In this document: positions 1 through 5,446 of the stretch, one piece after another
Position numbering within the stretch: the stretch's first letter is position 1
Layout: every line of letters starts with the position of its first letter
DNA from: Candidatus Saccharimonadota bacterium
Lineage (GTDB): Bacteria > Patescibacteriota > Saccharimonadia > UBA4664
Assembly (NCBI GenBank): GCA_029237755.1
Contig: JAQZBT010000031.1
Location: 1 to 9,269 of the forward strand
Length of the DNA stretch: 9,269 nt
Direction: 5' to 3'
Notes under the pieces: model-generated
Told to the model about the DNA's origin: nothing
The model's database searches: none
The model's input: the letters and a program-made list of their open reading frames with translations, nothing else
Made by a program: the position numbers and the translations under genes

Positions 1-1
1 C

Positions 2-163
2 AACCTGAAGATCGTCGAGCCCGAAGGCGGCGAAGGACAGGTCGAAGGCGCCGTTGCTGCCGAAAAGAAAGACGACGTGAAATCGCCCGACTCCGATGCC
101 GAAGCCGAAATGGTAGCGCGCACCAAGCGCGAGTTCGCCGATCTCGACGACCTGGATCTGTAA
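2..163 (+). CDS. C-terminal end of an unidentified protein upstream of trmD (partial)
   Basis: An open frame enters from the left edge and stops at TAA 161-163, giving the last 53 residues of a protein. The visible part is highly charged, rich in Glu, Asp, Lys and Ala, with no fold motif, and ends in a short acidic stretch (ADLDDLDL). It looks like a disordered tail. In many bacteria the gene just before trmD encodes ribosomal protein S16, a KH-domain RNA-binding protein or RimM, and S16 can carry charged C-terminal extensions, so S16 is one reasonable guess. That guess rests on gene order only. Reading-frame continuity and the clean stop before the trmD promoter support that it is coding. 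Confidence 0.7.
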   Translation, partial: NLKIVEPEGGEGQVEGAVAAEKKDDVKSPDSDAEAEMVARTKREFADLDDLDL

Positions 164-170
164 TTGCTAG

Positions 171-198
171 GGGAGGTCAGTCCTTTTGACAATCTCCC
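171..198 (+). repeat. Imperfect hairpin overlapping the trmD -35 element
   Basis: GGGAG (171-175) pairs with CTCCC (194-198), and GTCA (176-179) pairs with TGAC (187-190), leaving an AAT bulge and a 7-nt loop. The structure covers the -35 box. In RNA it could mark the 3' end of the upstream transcript, but no U-run follows, so it is not a standard intrinsic terminator. Confidence 0.35.
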
Positions 199-213
199 AA
201 AATCTGGCATAAT
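186..213 (+). promoter_or_regulatory. trmD promoter with extended -10, leaderless geometry
   Basis: A perfect -35 TTGACA (186-191) is followed after 16 nt by CATAAT (208-213). The -10 is preceded by TG at 205-206, making an extended -10 (TGGCATAAT). Only 6 nt separate the -10 from the ATG at 220, so transcription would start at or within a base of the start codon. No Shine-Dalgarno sequence is present between them. The same 9-mer recurs on the minus strand at 7861-7869. Confidence 0.7.
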
Positions 214-219
214 AACATC

Positions 220-873
220 ATGTTACGAGTCGACATCATCACACTCTTCCCCGACATGTTCAAGGGTCCCTTCGACATGTCTATGCTCTGGAAGGCCCAG
301 GAACGCAAACTAGCGCAGATCAATCTGATCGACCTGCGCGAGTTTGGGTTGGGCACCCGCCGCACCGTTGATGACACTCCATACGGCGGGGGAGACGGCA
401 TGGTACTGAAGCCCGAGCCGGTCGTCGCCGCGATCGAAGCCGCCAAGGCCGAGAACCCCGGCGCCCCAGTCCTGCTCATGACCCCCTCCGGCCACAAGTT
501 CACCCAGGCCACCGCCAAGCAGCTCGCCCACGAGCCCGGTCTCATCCTGCTCGCCGGCCACTACGAGGGCTTCGACGAGCGCATCATGGCCTACGTCGAC
601 GAACAACTTTCCATTGGTGACTACGTGCTCACCGGAGGTGAGCTGCCCGCCATGGTCATCGCCGACGCCGTCATCCGCCTTATTCCCGGCGTGCTCGGCG
701 GCGAGCAGTCGGCCCACGACGAATCGTTCTCCGAACCCGGTCTGCTCGAGTACCCGCACTACACCCGGCCCGCCGAGTTCCGCGGCGAAAAGGTCCCCGA
801 TGTCCTCCTCAACGGCCACCACGCTGAGATCGAAAAATGGCGCCGTGAGAAGGCGCTCGAGAAGACTCGCTAA
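220..873 (+). CDS. trmD: tRNA (guanine-N1)-methyltransferase TrmD
   Basis: TrmD methylates N1 of G37 in tRNAs with a G at position 36, using S-adenosylmethionine, which prevents +1 frameshifting. It is a cytosolic dimer with a deep trefoil knot (SPOUT class). The sequence carries the family hallmarks in order: DDTPYGGGDGMV at residues 51-62, GHYEGFDER at 113-121, SIGDYVLTGGELPAM at 131-145 and the PHYTRP block at 179-184, which follows the conserved acidic GLLEYP segment. At 217 residues it is shorter than the usual 230-250, the shortfall being at the C-terminal tail. The start at 220 matches the family N-terminus (M-R-x-D-I-I-T-L-F-P-D-M-F). It lies 56 bp after the upstream gene with its own promoter. 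The TAA stop overlaps the stop of the convergent Nudix gene by 4 nt. Confidence 0.96.
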   Translation: MLRVDIITLFPDMFKGPFDMSMLWKAQERKLAQINLIDLREFGLGTRRTVDDTPYGGGDGMVLKPEPVVAAIEAAKAENPGAPVLLMTPSGHKFTQATAKQLAHEPGLILLAGHYEGFDERIMAYVDEQLSIGDYVLTGGELPAMVIADAVIRLIPGVLGGEQSAHDESFSEPGLLEYPHYTRPAEFRGEKVPDVLLNGHHAEIEKWRREKALEKTR

Positions 874-1463
874 ACCGGCCGTTCCACCAACTTGCCCCGG
901 GCTTCTGGCAACCGACTCAGGTCATCGACACCATTCGCATCAGAGAACAGAGCCTCCGACTCAGCCAAGTATCCCGATCGGTCCATCACCAGCTTCTTAA
1001 CTTCGGCAAACGGTTTCGCCTCCACGGTAATCTTCTCTCCCGCATCGTGGTTCGTGTCGGTAGACCGCTCTACATCCCAGGCGACGAAAGTGTACACAAA
1101 CCATTCAATCTTGCTATGTGGCTGAACCACTTCAACCAGTCGCCATTCCCTAAACTCGTAACCCGTCTCTTCGAGCGCCTCGCGCCTCGCCGCCTCCTCG
1201 ATAGATTCTCCCGGATCAACCCGGCCGCCGGGAAAGCTCAGCTTCACTCCGCGGTGGGGCTGTTCGTCGTGCAGAACCAGTAGCTCATCATCAACCACGC
1301 CTAGAACCTGCACCGTATCGGGCCGCTTTAACATCTCAAAGGTCGCATCCGAGCCGTCGTACAGCCGCTGCGGCCATTGCCACACCTCAAAAATCTGCCC
1401 TGTGAAGACACGCTGAGCGTTGTCCGGGATCAACATTGCATCTTCAGGCACAAGCTTCTTCAT
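870..1463 (-). CDS. Nudix hydrolase, ADP-ribose pyrophosphatase-like
   Basis: This 197-aa protein has a complete Nudix box: G80-x5-E86-x7-R94-E95-x2-E98-E99-x-G101-Y102, with the metal-binding REALEE core. Family members cleave nucleoside diphosphates linked to another group X. The long N-terminal strand segment before the box resembles ADP-ribose or nucleotide-sugar pyrophosphatases more than the small MutT proteins, but the substrate cannot be read from the sequence. It is the last gene of a minus-strand run, starting 10 nt after the cyclotransferase-like gene stops, so it is probably co-transcribed. No Shine-Dalgarno sequence is visible. A TAGTAT at 1471-1476 lies 7 nt before the ATG and might supply an extra start point. 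Its TAG stop overlaps the trmD TAA. The segment at 110-165 after the box looks like a substrate-specificity region and is not recognised. Confidence 0.9.
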   Translation of the reverse strand: MKKLVPEDAMLIPDNAQRVFTGQIFEVWQWPQRLYDGSDATFEMLKRPDTVQVLGVVDDELLVLHDEQPHRGVKLSFPGGRVDPGESIEEAARREALEETGYEFREWRLVEVVQPHSKIEWFVYTFVAWDVERSTDTNHDAGEKITVEAKPFAEVKKLVMDRSGYLAESEALFSDANGVDDLSRLPEARGKLVERPV

Positions 1464-1470
1464 GCCAGCG

Positions 1471-1476
1471 ATACTA
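1471..1476 (-). promoter_or_regulatory. Possible internal -10 element before the Nudix gene
   Basis: On the minus strand TAGTAT lies 7 nt upstream of the Nudix ATG, the distance expected for a leaderless start. Its first three bases are the TAG stop of the preceding gene. No convincing -35 was found, so it may be fortuitous. Confidence 0.25.
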
Positions 1477-1917
1477 CAGCCTACTGCCCGTCCGCACCAT
1501 CCCGGCGATATATCCGATCGGCAATCCGCTCATGGCCGCGCCCTTCACCATCGCGTACAGGTAACGCACATTCGGAGCGCCAACCTTCGCTGCATCGCGC
1601 ACGTAGACCACCGCCTCGACCACTCCATAACCTGGCCGCTCCACTTTCACTGTCTCCCGGCGGTAGAGACCAAGTTGGATGCCCTCGAACCGGTCCAGCG
1701 AATCCAGATGCGCCGGGGCGACCTCATATAAAGTGCCCCATACAGAGCTGCCCGGCTTCCGTACGGCATTGGCCGCCGCGCCGTTCCATTTCTTCGACCG
1801 GCCATCAAACTGCAAAGCGTAGCCGTCCAACCGCGCGCGGCCGACAGGCACGCTGCCAGGGCATCGGCGCTCCATCTGGGCTGCATCCATGTTGGAACCG
1901 AAGGCGAAGTAGAACAT
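1474..1917 (-). CDS. Gamma-glutamylcyclotransferase-like (AIG2/GGCT fold) protein
   Basis: The 147-aa product opens with FYFAFGSNM, matching the glycine-rich YxxYGSN loop that binds the substrate in gamma-glutamylcyclotransferases. It has the conserved LDRFEGI segment with the presumed catalytic acid Glu78, then the L-Y-R-R strand (84-87). Relatives release 5-oxoproline from gamma-glutamyl amino acids or glutathione-like compounds. Whether this one does is inference. I chose the ATG at 1917 because it begins directly at the first core strand. An in-frame ATG further upstream (1995) would extend into the serine hydrolase gene and add residues with no family match. The start lies 2 nt after the serine hydrolase stop, implying translational coupling, and there is no separate ribosome-binding site. 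The gene ends 10 nt before the Nudix start. Confidence 0.85.
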   Translation of the reverse strand: MFYFAFGSNMDAAQMERRCPGSVPVGRARLDGYALQFDGRSKKWNGAAANAVRKPGSSVWGTLYEVAPAHLDSLDRFEGIQLGLYRRETVKVERPGYGVVEAVVYVRDAAKVGAPNVRYLYAMVKGAAMSGLPIGYIAGMVRTGSRL

Positions 1918-1919
1918 TA

Positions 1920-3056
1920 CTAATTCTCGAAGAAATTCCAGAGTTGCTGCGAAAGGTTGGCCATCTTGGGGGCGGCCGTCGCCGGCGCCTGCCACGGTCC
2001 GCTCGTCACCACAACCAGGTAGTCAGTTTTGGGTCCAAACACGATACCCGCATCATGCGTCACGCCATCGAGATCGCCGGTCTTGTGGGCGATCACGGTG
2101 CCGCTGGGCAGACCAACCGGTAAGCGATTGTTCACTCGCTGGGACTTCAGCAGGTCCATGAATCGCGTCGAAGAGTTGGGAGACAATAGAGTGCCACCAT
2201 ACAGCCGGTCGTACAAGCGGGCCACGTCGGCAGCCGACGTCTTCTGCGGCGTGGACAGGTCGGTGGTCACATAGCCCTCCTGCTCGAGAGACTGGTTCTG
2301 CTTGCCCCAGCCCACCATCGTGCCCAACGCCCGGCCGCAAGGGTTATCGGAGATATTGATCATCACGGTCAAGCACTGCTCAACATTTTTGCCCGTCCCG
2401 CCGCCGGCCGGAGATCCATATGTCAGCTGGCCGATGTCGATGCGCTGGTAGATGCGCTGAGCGACAAACAGTTTGTAGAGGCTGGCGCTGGTGAACTGAG
2501 CGTCGGGCTGGTAGCTCGCGGTCTGCCCTGTCTTGAGATCCTTTACCACGATTCCCCAGCTGCCGCCGTTGGCTGCGGCAAAGTCATCGATCAACTTCTG
2601 GAGACCTTCCTTCACCGGAGCCGGCGCTACGGCCGGCGCGACCGACTTTACCGGTGCCGGCGCACTCACCGTCGTGGAGGCCACCGACTTGGGTGTGCTC
2701 ATCGCCTGGTAACCAAAGGCCGACACCATCACGGCCGTCGCGATCAAGCTAAACGCCACCGCCGGCCGCTTCCAGTCGATCTGGGGCAGGCGCAGTGACG
2801 GCAATCGCCAGGCCGGGGTCGCCAGGGCAGCGGCCTCAGCCATCACCACCGGCGCCTCCGCCGCTACCGCGGGGGCTTCCATATTCACGAGCATATCGCG
2901 CGGAGTCAGCGGAACGGGCCGGCGGATTCCATCCATACCGACGACATAACGCTGTGCTGCGGCGGGCCGGGCATTAATGCGCGGCATCGCCTGCACAGAC
3001 ATTGCGGGCAACGGTACGACCGTTGTCCGGCGAACTCCATCCATCACCAGAGTCAT
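1920..3056 (-). CDS. Membrane-anchored serine hydrolase, beta-lactamase/penicillin-binding fold
   Basis: The 378-aa product has a roughly 97-residue Pro/Ala-rich N-terminal region, one membrane helix (about 98-117), a Ser/Pro/Ala/Lys linker (118-148) and a C-terminal class A beta-lactamase-like domain. The active-site motifs are S192-L-Y-K195 (SxxK), S236-D237-N238 (SDN) and K325-T326-G327 (KTG). The ExxLN omega-loop motif with the deacylating glutamate of true class A beta-lactamases is not seen. The matching region reads TTDLSTPQKTSAADVARLYDRLY. It may therefore be a cell-wall D,D-peptidase or a penicillin-interacting protein, not a lactamase. C228 and C240 flank the SDN motif and could form a disulfide. 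The predicted cytoplasmic part contains a repeated MDG(V/I)RR motif (residues 5-10 and 41-46). The start at 3056 sits 6 nt from a -10 element. It heads the run with the next two genes. Confidence 0.88.
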   Translation of the reverse strand: MTLVMDGVRRTTVVPLPAMSVQAMPRINARPAAAQRYVVGMDGIRRPVPLTPRDMLVNMEAPAVAAEAPVVMAEAAALATPAWRLPSLRLPQIDWKRPAVAFSLIATAVMVSAFGYQAMSTPKSVASTTVSAPAPVKSVAPAVAPAPVKEGLQKLIDDFAAANGGSWGIVVKDLKTGQTASYQPDAQFTSASLYKLFVAQRIYQRIDIGQLTYGSPAGGGTGKNVEQCLTVMINISDNPCGRALGTMVGWGKQNQSLEQEGYVTTDLSTPQKTSAADVARLYDRLYGGTLLSPNSSTRFMDLLKSQRVNNRLPVGLPSGTVIAHKTGDLDGVTHDAGIVFGPKTDYLVVVTSGPWQAPATAAPKMANLSQQLWNFFEN

Positions 3057-3062
3057 ACATCC

Positions 3063-3091
3063 ATTTAAACGTAAGCGTCATCCATCCGCAA
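3063..3091 (-). promoter_or_regulatory. Promoter of the serine hydrolase run
   Basis: On the minus strand TTGCGG (3086-3091) is separated by exactly 17 nt from TTAAAT (3063-3068), which ends 6 nt before the ATG at 3056. The geometry predicts a leaderless transcript, as at trmD. The -10 matches TATAAT at 4 of 6 positions. Confidence 0.5.
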
Positions 3092-3113
3092 TAGCATGAG
3101 CGGTTTACCGCGC

Positions 3114-3136
3114 TACAATGGGAAAGAACGAAAGGA
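3114..3136 (+). promoter_or_regulatory. -10 element and ribosome-binding site of the Ni-SOD operon
   Basis: TACAAT (3114-3119) is a 5-of-6 match to the -10 consensus, predicting a start near 3126. No good -35 lies 17 nt upstream. AAAGGA (3131-3136) lies 7 nt before the ATG at 3144 and serves as the Shine-Dalgarno sequence, which fixes that start. The divergent promoter of the serine hydrolase is only about 25 bp away, so one regulator could control both directions. Confidence 0.55.
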
Positions 3137-3143
3137 CCCCGCC

Positions 3144-3542
3144 ATGAAACTTGCCCGTCTTCTCCCCGCCAAGACCGTGTACGCGCACTGCGACCTGCCC
3201 TGCGGCATTTACGATCCCAACCAGGCTCGCATCGAAGCCCAGTCCGTGCTCGCGATCACAAAAAAGTACCAGGCCAATGACGACCCCGTCTTCCGCACCC
3301 GCTCACTCTTTATCCGCGACGAGCGGGCCGAGCTGGTCAAGCGCCACCTCTGGGTCCTCTGGACCGACTACTTCAAGCCCGAGCACCTCGAGCAGCACCC
3401 GAACCTGCACGACCTGTTCTGGCGTGCCACCAAGCAGGCGAGCGAGGCCAAACACTCGGTCGACCCCAAGGACGGAGAAAAACTACTTGAGCTCATCGAT
3501 GAGATCGCGGCCATCTTTGACGCGACGCTGAAGAAGGCCTAG
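3144..3542 (+). CDS. sodN: Nickel superoxide dismutase precursor
   Basis: Ni-SOD converts superoxide to hydrogen peroxide and oxygen using a nickel ion held by the N-terminal hook. The 132-aa precursor has a 14-residue leader ending in TVYA, followed by the signature HCDLPCGIY. Removing the leader gives a 118-aa mature protein (family about 117) with His1, Cys2 and Cys6 as nickel ligands, plus Asp3, Pro5 and Tyr9. Glu17 and Arg47, which in known Ni-SODs contact the His1 side chain, are also present at those mature positions. The rest is the expected four-helix bundle. The start at 3144 has a Shine-Dalgarno sequence. An in-frame ATG at 3096 lies upstream of the -10 and is unlikely. The gene leads an operon with mazG-like and sodX-like genes. 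Ni-SOD needs leader cleavage for activity, and a peptidase for that is encoded two genes downstream. Confidence 0.97.
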   Translation: MKLARLLPAKTVYAHCDLPCGIYDPNQARIEAQSVLAITKKYQANDDPVFRTRSLFIRDERAELVKRHLWVLWTDYFKPEHLEQHPNLHDLFWRATKQASEAKHSVDPKDGEKLLELIDEIAAIFDATLKKA

Positions 3543-3544
3543 CG

Positions 3545-3868
3545 ATGGCCTTTGCTGAAGCTCAAAAAGAGGTCGACGACTGGGCCCAGACTTTGGCCGA
3601 ACCCTACTGGCCGCCACTGTCGCAGTTCACGCGGCTGGCCGAAGAAGTTGGCGAGGTGGGCCGTGAGCTCAACGCCCGGTTCGGCTCCAAGCCAAAGAAA
3701 ACCACCGATTCGAGCGAGGACATGCTCGGCGAAGAGTTGGCTGACGCCATCTTCGCCATCGTCTGTATCGCCAACGCTCAGAAAATCGATCTGGACCAGG
3801 CCTTCCAGCAGGTCATGCAGAAATGTTACGGCCGCGATAAAGATCGCTTCGCCAAGAAGGCGGCCTAA
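3545..3868 (+). CDS. MazG-like nucleotide pyrophosphohydrolase
   Basis: MazG-family all-alpha NTP pyrophosphatases hydrolyse (d)NTPs to the monophosphate and pyrophosphate with Mg2+, and many act on damaged or non-canonical nucleotides. This 107-aa single-domain protein has the metal-binding EExxE motif (E33-E34-V-G-E37) in the first long helix and ExxD (E64-L-A-D67) in the partner helix. It also has the downstream K/R-rich segment that often binds phosphate (GRDKDRFAKK, 96-105). The length matches the short single-domain group, not the tandem E. coli MazG. It begins 2 nt after the sodN stop and ends 4 nt before the sodX-like start, with no ribosome-binding site of its own, so it is almost certainly translated from the same message. 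Why a nucleotide-cleaning enzyme sits between a dismutase and its maturase is discussed in the findings. Confidence 0.9.
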   Translation: MAFAEAQKEVDDWAQTLAEPYWPPLSQFTRLAEEVGEVGRELNARFGSKPKKTTDSSEDMLGEELADAIFAIVCIANAQKIDLDQAFQQVMQKCYGRDKDRFAKKAA

Positions 3869-3872
3869 CTCT

Positions 3873-4148
3873 ATGAGCTGGCCCCTCGGCATCTACCGCG
3901 TCTCCGGCGACAGCATGCTGCCCACTTATCAGCCCGGCGACACGCTGCTCGGGCTGCGCTGGTTTAAGCCCAAAAAAGGCGACGTCGTGATCGCCAACCG
4001 CGACCGGCCTCTCATCAAACGCGTCTCCCACGTCAACGTCGAGGGCATCTTCGTCGAGGGCGACAACCCGCGCCGCTCCACCGACTCGCGTACGTTCGGA
4101 CTGCTCCGTCGCGACCAGATCGAAGCCAAAGTCATTCTTAAGCTCTAG
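3873..4148 (+). CDS. sodX: Ni-SOD maturation peptidase, S26 signal peptidase-like
   Basis: The 91-aa product is a minimal S26 (type I signal peptidase-like) serine protease. It shows the nucleophile box SGDSMLPT with Ser14, the general-base box RPLIKRV with Lys49, and the terminal box GDNPRRSTDSRTFG (63-76) typical of the family. It lacks the N-terminal membrane helix of true signal peptidases. This fits the SodX group, which removes the leader of nickel superoxide dismutase inside the cell. Its likely substrate is encoded at the head of the same operon, with cleavage between TVYA and HCDLPCG. I chose the ATG at 3873, 4 nt after the mazG-like stop, because residues further upstream in this frame are out-of-frame MazG sequence without similarity. 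The assignment combines motif and neighbourhood evidence. Confidence 0.93.
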   Translation: MSWPLGIYRVSGDSMLPTYQPGDTLLGLRWFKPKKGDVVIANRDRPLIKRVSHVNVEGIFVEGDNPRRSTDSRTFGLLRRDQIEAKVILKL

Positions 4149-4158
4149 ATAATTGCTG

Positions 4159-4198
4159 CCGACCCCGAGGTCGATCCGCCAGACGACGGACCGACCCC
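4159..4198. repeat. Short direct repeat and small hairpin between convergent genes
   Basis: CCGACCCC occurs at 4159-4166 and again at 4191-4198, 32 bp apart. The first copy forms a 5-bp stem, CGACC (4160-4164) with GGTCG (4169-4173), around a CCGA tetraloop. It lies in the 90-bp gap between the converging sodX-like gene and the minus-strand gene ending at 4239. No T-run follows in either direction, so it is at best a weak terminator. Confidence 0.3.
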
Positions 4199-4238
4199 AG
4201 GGATTCTCGGAATTCGCGGGTCTTCACACAGTGGAGAA

Positions 4239-4682
4239 CTAGCGGCGCTGCCGCCCAGTCTCTTCGGTTCCGGCGTAGGCGCCGGAGGTGGCCTCGGCCG
4301 GCATGGTCAGGCCCACGCCAGTCATGATGGTGCTGAATGTCTGCATCTGCCGGGTGATCGCCTGGCCGACACGGTCCTTGTCGGTGCCGTACTGGCGGGG
4401 CTGCTCGACGAGGTGCTGGACCTTGGAGAGGGACTTCTGCGCCCACTCGGGGAGCTTCGAGCCCATGAGGTCGCGGTGGGTACCGGCGGTCTCGAGCTCT
4501 TCGGCGGTTGCACCACTGTCGGTGACGATCTGGTCGCACGCCCGCGTGATCTGGGTCTGCTGATCGCGCAGCTTGGTCGTGTCGATCTTGTCGCCCTGGT
4601 CCTTGATCTGGCTGAAGAGGTCCCGCCAGAGTTGGGTCGGATCGCTCTGCTGACCCTTGAGGTCAGACGAGGTTCCTGCCAT
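4239..4682 (-). CDS. Small soluble helical protein of unknown function
   Basis: I do not recognise this 147-aa protein. It has no signal peptide, membrane helix or catalytic motif. Residues 14-110 are rich in Gln, Asp, Lys, Arg and Leu with the spacing of amphipathic helices, and the last 25 residues are Gly/Ala/Thr/Arg-rich and probably disordered. It contains one cysteine (in the TRACDQ segment). A strong AGGAG sequence lies 6-7 nt before the ATG at 4682, unlike most genes here. All eight lysines use AAG and GC at third positions is high, whereas the Ni-SOD gene uses both AAA and AAG. With the strong ribosome-binding site, this hints at a different origin. The overlapping minus-strand frame (4138-4539) is Arg/His/Pro-rich and is a shadow. 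A weak -10 candidate (4762-4767) and an upstream terminator suggest an independent transcript. Confidence 0.72.
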   Translation of the reverse strand: MAGTSSDLKGQQSDPTQLWRDLFSQIKDQGDKIDTTKLRDQQTQITRACDQIVTDSGATAEELETAGTHRDLMGSKLPEWAQKSLSKVQHLVEQPRQYGTDKDRVGQAITRQMQTFSTIMTGVGLTMPAEATSGAYAGTEETGRQRR

Positions 4683-4761
4683 GTTGTACTCCTGTTCGCT
4701 GAGTATTGCTTCGAGTTGTACTACTGGTTATTGCTGTGTGTGAATACCGCGACCCTGAGCC

Positions 4762-4767
4762 AGTATA
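4762..4767 (-). promoter_or_regulatory. Possible -10 of the unknown gene at 4239-4682
   Basis: The minus strand reads TATACT here, a 5-of-6 match to TATAAT, predicting a leader of about 70 nt before the ATG at 4682. No good -35 is placed 16-18 nt upstream. A TTGACT at 4775-4780 is too close. The call is weak. Confidence 0.3.
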
Positions 4768-4847
4768 TGGGTTGAGTCAAACCGGTGCGTCTGTTTGCTG
4801 TCCGAAAAATTGCCGCTTGGGTTAGGGAAAATTTTGCGGTACCGCCC

Positions 4848-4885
4848 AAAAATACCAGACCCCTGGGTATTAACCAGGGGCTGGT
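4848..4885 (-). terminator. Intrinsic terminator for the unknown gene at 4953-5438
   Basis: ACCAG-A-CCCCTGG (4854-4866) pairs with CCAGGGG-CTGGT (4874-4885), a 12-bp stem with one bulged A and a 7-nt loop. On the minus strand it is followed directly by ATTTTTG (4847-4853). The stem plus T-run is a rho-independent terminator about 70 nt after the TGA stop. The opposite strand has no T-run after the stem. Confidence 0.75.
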
Positions 4886-4945
4886 CCTGCCTCCCTCAAG
4901 CAGGAAACTGGACGGACCGCGTCAGCGGTTGAAAAAAGAAAACAT

Positions 4946-4957
4946 CGTGACGTCACG
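4946..4957. repeat. Perfect 12-bp palindrome overlapping a stop codon
   Basis: CGTGACGTCACG is identical on both strands. The TGA stop of the minus-strand gene (4953-4955) lies within it. It could be a dimeric protein-binding site, or chance. It has no unpaired loop, so it would be a poor RNA hairpin. Confidence 0.5.
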
Positions 4958-5438
4958 CGGACGCCTTGAAAAGCTTGCGCCAGTTGGCCCACTTCCAGGC
5001 CGCGGCGTTGTGCAGCTGATCGTAGAACATGCTCATCACCAGTTCGTCAGCTTCTGACAGCATGTCAGCCAGTTCTTCTTCGAACTGAGCGACACGGTCT
5101 GGCTGACTCAGCAGGTACGCCATGAATTCGGCGCGGCGCTGGTCCTTCAGGCTCAATGGCCGGTTCAGGTCATAATCGACCGGAATGTCGACCACGCCAG
5201 TGAGAACCAACTCCAAGTCCGGAATACCGGCGGAGTAGATCTCAACGCTTGGCAGCTCACGGGCCTCGTCGACCAGCTGGCCGATGGGCAAATTGTGCCA
5301 CTGGCCGCAGGTGCAGGTCACCCACAGATAGGCCGCGTCAACGCCTTCGAACTGCATGATCCTGACCGTCCGCATTTCGGACAAGGGATAGTGCTGGCGC
5401 GTCGTTGCGCAGGTAATGCCTGGGGCTACGAGGTCCAT
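4953..5438 (-). CDS. Unknown 161-aa protein with a small Cys/His cluster
   Basis: I do not recognise this protein. It has no signal peptide or membrane helix. The N-terminal half contains C10, H16 and the cluster C42-T-C44-G-Q-W-H48, which could bind a metal. The C-terminal half (about 95-160) is helical and acidic (FEEELADMLSEADELVMS) and ends in a Trp-rich basic segment (AAWKWANWRKLFK). I chose the ATG at 5438 because AGAGGA (5447-5452) lies 8 nt before it. The in-frame ATG at 5468 would overlap the -10 region. It is the only gene in the window ending in TGA. It is divergent from the dehydrogenase-like gene at 5540 across a spacer with a 7-bp inverted repeat, and has its own terminator, so it is probably a single-gene unit. 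Confidence 0.78.
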   Translation of the reverse strand: MDLVAPGITCATTRQHYPLSEMRTVRIMQFEGVDAAYLWVTCTCGQWHNLPIGQLVDEARELPSVEIYSAGIPDLELVLTGVVDIPVDYDLNRPLSLKDQRRAEFMAYLLSQPDRVAQFEEELADMLSEADELVMSMFYDQLHNAAAWKWANWRKLFKASA

Positions 5439-5446
5439 GCTCGTTG

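Larger units (their letters stand above)
4683..4952. other. Structured intergenic region between two unknown genes
   Basis: These 270 bp hold no credible gene. They are more A/T-rich than the surroundings and unusually rich in inverted repeats: GCGGTACCGC (4836-4845), the terminator hairpin at 4854-4885, CCTGC/GCAGG (4886-4890 with 4900-4904) and ACCGC/GCGGT (4916-4920 with 4925-4929). A perfect 12-bp palindrome at 4946-4957 overlaps the stop of the next gene. A short run of A residues (4931-4942) gives a T-rich stretch in the minus-strand RNA. Read on the minus strand, this is the 3' untranslated region of the gene at 4953-5438, followed by the promoter and leader of the gene at 4239-4682. 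Confidence 0.6.

Noticed and set aside
310..822. Minus-strand open frame opposite trmD
   Set aside because: It is fully antisense to a confidently identified gene and its composition follows from the complementary codons.
1377..2123. Plus-strand open frame of 248 codons opposite the Nudix, cyclotransferase-like and serine hydrolase genes
   Set aside because: Its product is dominated by Arg, Pro, Ser and His with no fold motif, and it lies antisense to genes with clear catalytic motifs. It is a high-GC shadow frame.
1920..3056. Calling the serine hydrolase an antibiotic-resistance beta-lactamase
   Set aside because: The deacylating glutamate motif is not seen and the long anchored architecture suggests a cell-wall enzyme, so I named only the fold.
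3096..3143. Upstream in-frame ATG adding 16 residues to Ni-SOD
   Set aside because: It lies before the -10 element and has no ribosome-binding site, while the ATG at 3144 has AAAGGA at 7 nt and gives a 14-residue leader of normal size.
4138..4539. Minus-strand frame of 133 codons overlapping the unknown gene at 4239-4682
   Set aside because: The Arg/His/Pro-rich product lacks a ribosome-binding site, whereas the competing frame has a strong AGGAG and a plausible soluble composition.
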